A DNA stretch of 64,000 nucleotides from Portulaca oleracea (lineage: Eukaryota; Streptophyta; Magnoliopsida; Caryophyllales; Portulacaceae). The stretch covers positions 30,480,927-30,544,926 of the forward strand of contig CM055889.1 of the NCBI GenBank assembly GCA_029582165.1, in the 5' to 3' direction. The notes beneath the pieces were generated by a model. The model was not told the origin of the DNA. It ran no database searches and worked only from the letters and a program-made list of their open reading frames with translations. Below are positions 46,174-56,160 of this stretch, piece after piece. How positions within the stretch are numbered: position 1 is the stretch's first letter; every line of letters begins with the position of its first letter. The position numbers were made by a program, and so were the translations under genes.

Positions 46174-46330
46174 CTAGTCCTTAACCCGTGCGATGTACGA
46201 GATATTTAAAATTTTAAATAGTATAAAATAAATAAAATAAATATGTTATTTTTGTTTTAAAAGAATAAATATATTACTAAACATTCTCAATCTAAGTAAA
46301 AAAAAAAAAAGAAGTGACTTGGAATGATAA
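46174..46330 (-). mobile_element. Helitron 3' end, minus orientation
   Basis: On the minus strand the sequence ends ATATCTCGTACATCGCACGGGTTAAGGACTAG then T. That gives a hairpin (CTCGTAC / GCACGGG, two mismatches), a short spacer and CTAG. It is homologous to the plus-strand end at 13.39-13.55 kb. The element extends rightwards, but its 5' end is not certain; it may be the TCTATATAATATTAATAG-type sequence at about 47602. Confidence 0.65.
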
Positions 46331-47389
46331 AAATCCATACTCCAAAATCTTGCCCGAGCAAGAAATGGAGTGGTCGAATGTAACAATCATTAACAATGCA
46401 TCACATAAGTAACTGTCCATACACATTAACATATCATTAATAGAAATATTATTTACAAAGTAAACCAGGAGAATCTGTTCGGATTCATATTAACATATCA
46501 TTAATAGAAATATTATTTACAACGTAACTTGTCCAAATATAAACTAAGACAAAAGAATTAAGATTTAGATATGATGGCAAAACGACATTTCACTCTTACA
46601 CAGGCATATCTTTGTATGACTATATAGGTGACCAACACCTTGTATAACAATGCATCACATAAAACCTCACAAATTATTGGAAAAATATCAATCAATCAAC
46701 CCAACCCTAAAGACTAAATGGAATATAATTTGAGAGATATGCATCGTCTTGCTGTAATTGTATGTTAAACAGTTCAAAGAATAATCACAACGAACAAATA
46801 TTTTACGGGTACACAATTATTCAATCTGATGAAACAAAGAGCAACAAATATTAGGTAGCATCAATATCTAAGGTATATTCTCCAAGCCTGAAAATTCCTC
46901 CAGCAAGAAAATAAAAACAAAGGCAAGCAATATCTCTCCTGTATACAGAAATTTGGTTGCAATGTTATATATACAGTTCTATATGCTACTGCTCTTAATT
47001 GGTTTGTGGATAAGTTTCGGAAGCGCCGACATTCAAAAAACCCTGAAAGTGTCAAATCTCGAATAGTAATTTGCTAAAATCAGAGAGAATTATATGCATA
47101 CTGCTCTTAGCTTGAGAGAGAGAAAGACAGAGATAGAGAAAGGGAAGCAAGATTGAAATTAGGGTGGAGTTCAGAGAGAGAGAGAGAGAAAAAAAAGTGA
47201 TAGAGATAGAATAGGAAGCAGTATTTGATTTGAAGAAAAAAAACGAAATATATGGTGGACGTAGGTCAGGAGTTTAAGTAAAAATATCGATGAATTTTAA
47301 AATAACATTGACAAATTTACATTGAATTTTATAATAATTATTGATAAATTTATTAAGAAAATTTTAACACTTTGGTAGACATAAGTAGG
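46331..47389. other. AT-rich, probably the Helitron body; no gene
   Basis: A direct repeat (cattaacatatcattaatagaaatattatttacaa at about 46425 and 46487) and GA-rich microsatellite near 47110-47200 are present. No Rep/helicase coding sequence. Confidence 0.4.
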
Positions 47390-47405
47390 TATTACATGGT
47401 GTACC

Positions 47406-47439
<34 letters not shown>

Positions 47440-48200
47440 TTATTATTATTATTATTATTATTATTCCAAAATAATTACTGATATTTGGACCAAAATAATT
47501 GAATTCAGTATTTATCTATCTTCTGATTGGTTGAAATCCCTACAATTAATCTTCTTTCTCTATTCAGCGAGACCCAAAAACTTTACTATTAATATTATAT
47601 AGATTATTATTATTATTATTATTATTGTTATTGTTATTGTTATTATTATTATTATTATTATTATAAATTATTATTATTATAGGCAACACCAAAATAATTA
47701 CTGTTATTTGCACCAACATAATTTAAGTCAGAATCCGAAGCAGTTAAGGATTAGTGATACTTTCTGTTTTTTTTTTTAATTTTAAAATAAAATCCGGATT
47801 GAAAATAAAAAAAATTGAAAATAGAAACAAATAATAATTTTATACGTTGTGATTGGCCAATTCCCCTACAGTCACTCCCGTGGCTCTATTTCGTGGGACC
47901 CACAATGAATTCTATTATAATATATAGATTATTATTATTATTATTATTATTATTCTTGGCAACACCAAAATAATTAATATTATTTGCACCAAAATAATTT
48001 AATTTAGAGTCCAAAGGAGTTAAGGATTAGTGATCTTTTCTGTTTTTTAATTTTAAAATAAAATCCGAATGAAAATTAAAAACAAATAGAAAATAGAAAA
48101 AAATATATAATTTTCTATGTTGTGATCGATCAATTTCCCTACAGTCACTCCTGTGGCTCTATTTAGTTGGACCCACAATGATTTTTATTATAATCTATTA

Positions 48201-49337
48201 TCTATTAATACTATTAAAACAAAACAAAGATAATGAGCAAATGACACGTGTCAATCATAGAAAGCCACACATATTTCATATTTTATTAAAAAATTCCACT
48301 AATTTAAATCACCTGTACCCAATTTCCACTTTATTATCCACATTACAGAACCATAAATGTTGTCAGTTACAAAAAAAACACCTTTCGAAGAGAACAACCT
48401 TTCTATCTTATTTGCAAAAAAAAAAAAAAAAACAGCCTTTCTAAGAGAACAGTGCCCACACCATTACACTGTCAGAGCTACAGTCCAATATCACTACATA
48501 AACATAGAAACTGCCATATTTTAATTCCCGCAACAAACAAAACTGATAATTACTTCAACATTTCAAAAGCCAAAACACATAAATCAAAGCTGATAATTAC
48601 TTCGACATTTCAAAAGCCAAAACGCATAAATCAATATTAATAATTACTAAATATTTAATATTAATTACTTTGCCATTTCAAAATTTAAAAACGGCTAAAT
48701 CATTATTAATAATTATTAATATTAAATTTCAAAATTCATTCACCTCTTTTGTGACTGCTAAAACCTCAAATTATATATTACTCACACTTTGGACATATTT
48801 TAATTACAGTTCCTACTAATCACACTTAAGGTAAATACTTTACAATTAACGGTATAAATAGTTATAGATACTACTAATTTCACAACATTTAACTTTTCAG
48901 ATTACAATTTTACTTCATATTACAATTTGACTTTCAGGAGAACGCATAATCATTGTTGAACTATCTGCAAGTTCTGCAATACTGCACCAGCGTAATTCCT
49001 ATTCAAGACAAAAGGTAATGTTCTCTCATCTGCAGGAAAGACAACAATATTTATGAGGGGAGCAACAACAATGGACAACAAGAATAATGCAACAAAATAG
49101 GAATGACAATTACAAGAAAGATACTATATTGTAATTGTTTGCAATTTTATATGACATATATTATGGAAAGATTTATTATAGAACAATTTTAGTTTGTTGA
49201 ATATTTTGAACATGTGCATGACAAGAAAGAATAAGGGAAACTTTTTACACAATATTGCCTCCACCGCTACCAAAGTCAATACTAAACCAACCAATAAAAC
49301 AAATTAAACCCGTGCATCGCACGGGTACAAACACTAG
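48201..49337 (+). mobile_element. non-autonomous Helitron, 1.14 kb
   Basis: The 5' end is A|TCTATTAATACTATTAAAAC. The 3' end has a perfect 7-bp hairpin CCCGTGC-ATC-GCACGGG (49309-49325), then tacaaacaCTAG and T. This is the textbook plant Helitron terminus, without inverted repeats or a duplication. It lies within a long-type unit of the surrounding array. Plus-strand frames of 62-88 codons inside show no domain. Confidence 0.85.
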
Positions 49338-49670
49338 TATATAGATTATATCAAGAATGGTGATGTGAATTGAATCTGCAGAATTCAAAGTAGTTTCTGA
49401 ATATATCAATTACAATGAATGTAATCAATGTAGAACCCAATAAGTTTGAATATCTATATAATAATGACTTGAAACTTACCTTAATGAGAGTATGAATTGG
49501 GAATGTCAATAATCAATTGAGACGAATACGGCGAAGATCAATTGTGATTCTGGCTGGTATGTGAAAGTATTGTATTTATATGTTTTGAAAAAAGTAATGA
49601 ACGTAACCTAGCTGCAGTTGCGCCGGATATTTTAACAATTGTAAACTTGATCAAACTCCAAAGCCATATG
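49338..49670. other. spacer between Helitron and next array unit
   Basis: AT-rich; no gene. It may be a diverged continuation of the interrupted unit. Confidence 0.35.
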
Positions 49671-50158
49671 GGAATCGTAAAAGTTTTTTTTTAAATTCTA
49701 AAATAAAATTAAATCCAAAACAGTTATGTAACAGTTGTAAATGGGGTCAGAGTCCAAAGCAGCCAAGGTTTCAAATAAAATCCGGTTCAAAATAAAATAA
49801 AAAATTATTGAAAATGGGGTCAGAGTCCAATGCAACCTAAGTTTTGATTTTCATCGATTATTATTATGGTTTTCTGAAATTATTAAAAAAAATTCTAAAA
49901 ATTATATTTTTCTTAATTATGATTGGCTGAAACTCCTTGAAACGCTCTCGTTGCAGTATTTGCTGGGCCCCACATAGATTGTCATTATAAGTATATAGAT
50001 TATTATCATCATCATCATCATCATCATTATTATGGATAACACTTAAATAATTACTGATATTTGCACCAAAATAATTTAATTTAGTATTTTTTCTCCATTA
50101 TGTGGGACCCACAAAGTTTACTATTAATATTATATTGATATTGAGATATATAGATATA

Positions 50159-50167
50159 TTATTATTA
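50159..50167. repeat. 9-bp duplication TTATTATTA flanking the MULE
   Basis: TTATTATTA occurs at 50159-50167 and at 51148-51156. Nine bases is the Mutator length. Because it lies in an ATT microsatellite, a chance match cannot be excluded. Confidence 0.6.
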
Positions 50168-51147
50168 GGGAAATTCCAAATGGTAGGCACCAATTATGGC
50201 CTATTCCAAATGGTGAACCCCTTTTTAAAATATTTTAAATGGTAGACTTAATAACAAAAATATTCCAAACCGTAAGCTTATAAGTAAACAGTCGTTAACA
50301 ATTTCAAAAGAAAAAAAATGGTTTTGGTTTGAAACTCAAACCCAGTTGCTGCAGTCGACGTCCCTGCGGTTGCCTCCTCCTATCAGAATTCTAACAGTTG
50401 TCCCTGCGGTGGCTTGGTGGCAGTGGCGGTGGCCTCCCCCCATCAGAATCTCGCCGGCGGTGGTCGCTCGGCTGCAGTCGACCTCCCTGGCACAGCTATG
50501 AGCATGTGAATTTTTTAGGGTTTAAAATTTTAGGGTGTGAATTGTCAAAAACTGGGGTTGTAAATTGGGTATAAATTTCAATATGGTGAAGTTCATCAGC
50601 ACCCTTTTTCCCGATCGGAGGCGAATAGCACGGATGGCTTCTCGATCCGAGATGTGACAAGTTGAAGAATATTGGACTTCCCATTTCTGTTGCCCAAGGA
50701 TCCCAAAACTCGGTTGGCTTGAAATTGAAGAATGCCTAGTGTTGGAGTGTGTATTTAGTGTTGCTGAAGGAGACCTACATAGGGATGGTGGAAACTTGAT
50801 CAAGGTTGAACTTCCAAATCTATGGAGCCTAAAGATAGTTAAAGTGTCGAGGTCTATGCGTTTCATTTCGGAGAAGCGGAAGCGGGGGTGGTGACGGGAT
50901 GAGAATGAGAGTGGACAGAGGAAGGAGACTTTCATGAGCCATCAAGCCACCGCCATCAATTACAGGGTTTGACTGTTTAAGTTTCAAACCAAAACCTTTT
51001 TTTTTTTTGTGGAAATTGCTAACGGTGTTTACTCATATGCTTACAGTTTGGAATATTTTTATTTTTAAGTCTACCATCTGGAATATTTTAAAAAGAGGTT
51101 CACCATTTGAATAGGCTATAGTTTGTGCCTACCATTTGGAATATCCC
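50168..51147. mobile_element. non-autonomous MULE (possible Pack-MULE), 980 bp
   Basis: Terminal inverted repeats of about 137 bp begin GGGAAATTCCAAATGGTAGGCAC on the left and GGGATATTCCAAATGGTAGGCAC on the inverted right, with about 85-90 percent identity by eye. The interior (50330-50945) is GC-richer and gene-like. A plus-strand piece reads FCCPRIPKLGWLEIEECLV and the minus strand is open for 137 codons. I cannot name a source gene. The boundaries are supported by the flanking 9 bases. Confidence 0.85.
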
Positions 51148-51223
<76 letters not shown>

Positions 51224-51837
51224 AGATAACACCAAAATAATTACTAATATTTGCACCAAAATAATTTAATTTAGTATTTATCTGCTTTCTGATTGGTCTG
51301 AATCTCTACAATCAATCTCCTTTTTCCATTCTGCGAGGTCTACAAACTTTACTATTAATATTATATAGATTTTTTAATTTCTTTAATTGTAAATAAAATC
51401 TACAAAGAAATAGACAATAAAATACAATTTAAATTAAAATTGAACACTACTGTTTGAGACTTAGTATGACTCGTTTTGAATGTAACTGCTGTCAAATAGA
51501 CGTGGATAAAGGACATATTTTTTAATTTCTTTAATTGTAAATAAAATATGGAAAGAAATTGAAAATAAAATACAATTTACTACGCTGTGATTGGTCTAGA
51601 CTCCGTGAAACGCTCTCGTGGCTTTATTTCGTGGGACCCACAATAATTTCTATTATAATATATAGATTATTATTATTATTATTTTTATTATTATTAGATA
51701 ATATAAAAATAATTAATGATATTTACACAAAACAAAATTTAATTTAATATTAATCTACTTTCTGATTGATCGGAATCTCTACAATTAATCTTCTTTCTCC
51801 ATTCTGTGGGACCCACAAACTTTATTATTAATATATA

Positions 51838-52357
51838 GGAAAATTGGATTCTAATAATATGAACTTTTGGCCATATAAGACTTAATAATATGAACTTTCG
51901 GTTAGGTTTTGAATAATACAACCTTTGACCCCTTGTTGCCCCCAGTAACATGCCACCGAGTTAGGGTTATGTTGACTCGTCGGAAAGTCTAGTTTGCGGT
52001 TGCGGCACGTGCCCTTGCTGTTTGACATTGCTAGGTCATCATTTCACTTAGAAAAAATGCCACCTCAGATTATTTTTTCCCTCCAGACAATTCTTTCTCG
52101 GGAAATTGGATTATAATAATACGAACTTTTGGCCATATAAGACTTAATAATATGAACTTTCGGTTAGGTTCTGAATAATACCAACTTTGACCCCCTGTTG
52201 CCTCCAGTAACATGCCACCGAGTTAGGGTTATGTTGACTCGTCGGAAAGTCTAGTTGGCGGTTGCGGCATGTGCCCTTGCTGTTTGACATTGCTAGGTCA
52301 TCATTTCACTTAGAAAAAATGCCACCTCAGATTATTTTTTCCCTCCAGACAATTCCC
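51838..52357. repeat. tandem duplication, 262 bp period: MULE terminal sequence in two copies
   Basis: Copy one starts ggaaaattggattctaataatatgaac at 51838 and copy two starts gggaaattggattataataatacgaac at 52100. They are nearly identical to ccctccagacaattc. The GGGAAATT start and the position just before the MuDR-type gene suggest that this is the left terminal repeat of that MULE, doubled. The right terminus is outside the window, so the inverted repeat cannot be confirmed. Confidence 0.7.
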
Positions 52358-52827
52358 ACTTCAACTGTACGTTAGGTTTTTTTGTAATTTTTTGTTTTGA
52401 AAAAAAGTCCCCTCAACTCCTACTATAACATTCATCATCTTCATCCTTTACTCTCTCTCTAACCTGCGACGAAGTGAACTGGGTTTGGGGAAGGGTTTAG
52501 TGAAAATTTGCTTGCAAATCTACAACAATCGGCATCAAGTGATGTCGTGGGTGGCCATCATTTCGATCGACACTGTGCAACAGAGGCAGATGTTAGTTTT
52601 TCTTCCTTGCAATGATGAAAATGTCGACAAAACCCTAACTTTGATAGGGTAAAAGATTCTCTGTTTTTTGCAGAAAAATTTTGTTTTTTAAAGATTAGGG
52701 TTACTGTGGAGGGAATCTGGGTGGAAATTTTATACTTTAAAGTTAGGGTTCCTTCACAATACGTTTTTGGGGGTTTAAATTTGAACAAAATGGTATTTAC
52801 TCTTGTTTTTTTGTGACATGCAGAACA
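52358..52827 (+). promoter_or_regulatory. 5' region of the MULE transposase gene
   Basis: A CT-rich leader (tcatcatcttcatcctttactctctctc) follows a TATA-like ctactataac. An acceptor-like tgacatgcag lies 4 bases before the ATG at 52828, so a 5' leader intron is possible. Confidence 0.4.
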
Positions 52828-53375
52828 ATGTCTTTTGATTTGGTGAATTTGACCATTTACTACGGGGGTAAGTTTGTGGAAGACCCAAAATATAGATATG
52901 AGGGTGACATGGTGAGATATGGGGCATATGATGTGGATAAACTCTGTTATTTGGAGATAGTAGGGCTTGTTAAGGATGAAGCGTACACTAATGTAGAGAA
53001 TGTGGACTATTCCATACCTGGGTTGGACCTGAAGTCCTCATTGAGGAGGTGTTTCACACACTTTGAGAGCATTGATATATTAAATTGTGCAATGACATAT
53101 GGGGAGATAACTTTGTATGTTGTGCACACAGTGGATGAGGCTATATTAGATGATATAATAGCTGGGTATTTGGGACCCCCCCGTCACACCTTCTGGAAAA
53201 TTAGGGAAGAGGTTTAAAAGAGGGGCATCAAAGACTCCCAAAAAATCACAGTTGCCTACTAGCCTAAGCCTTCGTGGGGGAAAGAGAGTGAAATCTGTGA
53301 TTCCCAAATCCCCATTTAGGATGGTGAAGTCCAAAAACAACACTGCCAATGTGGATGATTCCTTTGTTGAGCAAC
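52828..53375 (+). pseudogene. MuDR/MULE transposase, N-terminal part with PB1-like domain
   Basis: From ATG 52828 the frame starts MSFDLVNLTIYYGGKF and continues through YRYEGDMVRYGAYDVDKL. This is the PB1-like domain found at the N terminus of a subgroup of plant Mutator transposases. The frame breaks in a run of seven C (53176-53182). Past a one-base shift the next frame continues with a Lys/Arg/Ser-rich linker up to VDDSFVEQ, where the LTR retrotransposon interrupts it at 53375. The same frame resumes across the duplicated GCAAC at 59363. Confidence 0.8.
53371..53375. repeat. target-site duplication GCAAC
   Basis: GCAAC at 53371-53375 is repeated at 59363-59367, on either side of the LTR retrotransposon. 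Confidence 0.85.
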
Positions 53376-54815
53376 TGATAACTGCGTTTCATGACTATGT
53401 TTTTGGGGGCTTTCAATAGTGAATTAGGGATAATTTTGTGTGTGAACCTTGATTTTTGTTCCAATTTCCCTACTACACTTGGTGTTGTTGTTTTTGATGT
53501 GAATTTTTAGGTTTTGAGGCCAAAACACCAACTTTCTCTCAACTTCTGGCAAGAATGAATATACCACGGACCTCTACATGTCAAACCCAAACCGTAATAC
53601 AAATTTGGGACGGAAAGGAGCAAGGAATAGCCGCGTATAACCTTGGGCAGTGGTGGTGGCCACGGTCCAAGTGGACTTGCACTCATTTTGGTGAAGGAAA
53701 GAAGAAAGAAGCGGGACAGTGGCAACCTCGGGCAGCCCGTGGTGATCACCACGGTCCGTGGTATACTGATCAGACGGATCAGACGATCGAGGCGAACTGC
53801 CTATGCAGGTCGGTTATTTTCACGAGTAGAAAAGGGAGGAAGCGACGATTTTTCGAGATTCATTCATTATCTATCAGTTTTCCTTCGTTCTTTGGCCGTC
53901 AAGAAGAGAAAAGAGAGCCTTAATACTTCCATTCTACTCCTCTTCCCTACCATCTAGATTCAAGACCGAATCGATTCAGGAGAAACCAAGATCAAGATTC
54001 GCAAAGGAAAGGAGCGATGTTCGCGGAGAAGGTTCTACCCCGGGATCGAAAGGCTCGACGGGTTGTATTCTTCGCAATTCTATTCTTTCTTTTTGATTTC
54101 CTTCTTAGTTTTGAGATTCGATTATGATGTTTGGAACTTATTTTGTGTTTTCATTGAATATGAGCGAGTAGATTTCTTGAATTCTAGGGTTTTGCAACCC
54201 AAAACAATGTAGTTTGATTGTTTGTTATTAGTTTGTGCATGAATTCTTGATTAGAATCAATAGAAGGTTGTGTTTTCCATGTTTATGAGTATTCTTAAGG
54301 ACTTGAATATTTGTAAGTTTGAGATTAACCTGAGAAGTACTGAAAGGTGAATTAGGGTAATCTGACTACCAACCTGTCTACCTAGGCTTATGAAAGTTGA
54401 AAAAGGAGTAGTAAACTAGGGAATCATTAGATAACCTGACTTTTAAGACCTTCAATTATGTTTAACCTAAAAGGCAGACGAAAGTTGTTGATTAGGTTGT
54501 TTAGAATAATTCTATTTAGCATCGAAATCGATTCTTGATTCATTCTTGAATGTATGATTGTGCAGGCTAGGTTTTAGTAATCGAACTCGTTGTTAGGTTA
54601 GCATCTCCCTAGAAGTCTTTCTCTCTTGATATAATTTTTGATTGATTTTCTTTTTCCTGCTTTATTAGTTTTAATTATTTTTTTTAAAGTCTTCCAAAAC
54701 CAAAACCTGATTAGCTTAGCAATCGAGATAGAGATTAGTTTTCTGTGCTGCTAATTGAGTCCCTGTGGGATCGACCTTGACGTGCTACTACGTACACCGT
54801 GCGCCATGCCCGCTA
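53376..54815 (+). mobile_element. 5' LTR of the gag-only retrotransposon
   Basis: It begins TGATAACTGCGTTTCATGAC and is nearly identical to 57901-59362, with a few indels (for example near 53770 and 54525). The last bases, near 54805-54815, have diverged from the 3' copy. The upstream half contains CCACGGTCCGTGG-type palindromes; the downstream half ends gggatcgaccttgacgtgctactacgtacaccgtgcgc, a phrase common at the ends of Athila-like LTRs. Confidence 0.85.
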
Positions 54816-54821
54816 AGTTTT

Positions 54822-54840
54822 TGGCACTGCTGTCGGACTC
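54822..54840 (+). promoter_or_regulatory. degenerate tRNA-Asp-type primer-binding site
   Basis: TGGCACTGCTGTCGGACTC lies 6 bases after the LTR end. It matches the usual Asp site TGGCGCCGTTGCCGGGGAT at 12 of 19 positions, and most differences are transitions. The site appears to be decayed. Confidence 0.55.
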
Positions 54841-54961
54841 GTCCCTAGCGATCAGAAACGAATTCTCTTAGGTTGACTAGCCTGTTTTCTTTTTCTTTCT
54901 TTTTCTTTTCTTTTTATCTTTGATTTTTTTTTTCTTTCTTTCAAAAAAAATACAAAAAAAA

Positions 54962-56110
54962 ATGGCAATTCTTGATTTTCCCCAATTTGAGCAGGAATTA
55001 ATTTGGCACTATTTTGAGAGATTACTTGCATGTCCTGTTCCATGTGGTATTGTGCCTGGGAAATCAGATGTTCTTGACATTGTTGCTTTGGGGGTGAATA
55101 GTGAGACACGTACTCTATTAGAGTATTTTGGTTTCTATGATACTCAAACTGTTGATGAAGCTTGGAGTTTGCTTGAGTGGCTTGCACGTGATACTCGTGA
55201 TTTTGAAAATTATTATGGTGCATCCTCTTTCCCCAATCTTTGTGCATCTCATGCTAGATTATGTACTCAACCCCATTGTTTGCCTCATTGTCGTTTGTGT
55301 AATTCTTTTGACCATGATGAATCTGCATGCCCTGTTTTAGCCAAACTTGATTTTTTGATGAGGGCAATGCAAGAGCAACAAGATAAGGTTGAAGCTTGTC
55401 TAGAAAAAATAGATGAAATAGTTGACCCTTCTAAGTCATCTTTGCCAACTGTTGCTCCTTCTCATCCTAGCTTACCTAGAGACACTACTGATGGTGTCTT
55501 TGCTTTTCATAATGCATCCTTACCTTTTTCTCAGTCGACGGGGTTCGAGGTGAGTGATTCCCATGGGTTTGATGCTAGGTATGATGATGATGTTTGTCAT
55601 GAGTTAATTGATGCTATTGATGAGGAGTCTTGTGAGGGGTTTGTGGGTGGATTGGGTCCTTCAAGCGAGGAATCTGTTGATATACTCCATGTTTCTACAC
55701 CTTGTTCACCACCTTCCTTTGCCCCTAAGAACCTTGAGGAGCCCATTCCTTGTGAAAAGACCATTGATGTTCATGCTGATGTGGAATGTGTGGTTAACTC
55801 TTGTGATGTGACTGTGATTGAGGGGACCAACAATGTTCTTGACTTGTCCTTAGGCACTTTAGAAGGGTTCCATCCCTATCTTGATCCATATTGTGAATGC
55901 CTAGAGGACTTAGCTAGAAAAATCATGTGGACAACTTATTTTGATTCTTTTGATTTTTCTAGTACTTTTGACTTATTTGAGAGAGTGCAACTAACTTTCT
56001 TTGCCATGAGTATTTTGTTGCTCTCTTATACGCAGGCTTGTGAACCGCATGCTGCGGAATTTGACAAGCTTCTAAGGGCTTTGACTGCATCTGAGGTAAG
56101 TTTCGTCTAG
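54962..56110 (+). CDS. gag-like ORF of a non-autonomous LTR retrotransposon
   Basis: The frame of 382 codons from ATG 54962 (14 further codons are open upstream) begins MAILDFPQFEQELIWHYFER. It contains a retroviral-type zinc knuckle CRLCNSFDHDESAC (C-x2-C-x4-H-x4-C, about residues 110-123), followed by a heptad-like LDFLMRAMQEQQDKVEACLEKIDE. The second half is acidic and Cys-rich without a known domain. There is no protease, reverse transcriptase, integrase or RNase H downstream. The element therefore fits the TR-GAG type: long terminal repeats with only a gag-like gene, dependent on a partner's enzymes. The frame is intact. Confidence 0.75.
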   Translation: MAILDFPQFEQELIWHYFERLLACPVPCGIVPGKSDVLDIVALGVNSETRTLLEYFGFYDTQTVDEAWSLLEWLARDTRDFENYYGASSFPNLCASHARLCTQPHCLPHCRLCNSFDHDESACPVLAKLDFLMRAMQEQQDKVEACLEKIDEIVDPSKSSLPTVAPSHPSLPRDTTDGVFAFHNASLPFSQSTGFEVSDSHGFDARYDDDVCHELIDAIDEESCEGFVGGLGPSSEESVDILHVSTPCSPPSFAPKNLEEPIPCEKTIDVHADVECVVNSCDVTVIEGTNNVLDLSLGTLEGFHPYLDPYCECLEDLARKIMWTTYFDSFDFSSTFDLFERVQLTFFAMSILLLSYTQACEPHAAEFDKLLRALTASEVSFV

Positions 56111-56115
56111 CTTAA

Positions 56116-56160
56116 GACGTTAAACTAGCGCTTCTTGGGAGGCAACCCAAGCGTTTAATT
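56116..56160 (+). other. conserved hairpin after the gag-like ORF
   Basis: ttaaactagcgcttcttggg-aggcaa-cccaagcgtttaa forms an imperfect stem with a 6-base loop just after the ORF stop. The phrase gcgcttcttgggaggcaaccca is one I associate with many Athila-like plant elements. Its role is unknown; RNA packaging or translation control are guesses. Confidence 0.6.

Larger units (their letters stand above)
47390..51837. repeat. array of (ATT)n-linked repeat units, with two nested elements
   Basis: Units separated by ATT/AATT microsatellite tracts are of two kinds. Short units (about 170 bp) run from ccaaaataattactgatatttgcacc through ctgattggtctgaatctctacaat to actttactattaatattatatagatta (ends near 47602, 50150, 51370, 51835). 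Long units (about 270-300 bp) contain ttttaaaataaaatccg...gattgg...cgctctcgtggctttatttcgtgggacccacaat and end ctattataatatatagatta (47937, 48200, 50005, 51668). Both kinds end in TATAGAT, which on the minus strand resembles a Helitron 5' start. The array is interrupted by the Helitron at 48201 and the MULE at 50168. No coding. Confidence 0.75.

Noticed and set aside
48178..48640. Two plus-strand ORFs of 62-88 codons
   Set aside because: They lie within or across the edge of the non-autonomous Helitron and are low-complexity.
54852..55247. 131-codon minus-strand ORF
   Set aside because: It is antisense to the gag-like ORF, which has a zinc knuckle and an intact frame.
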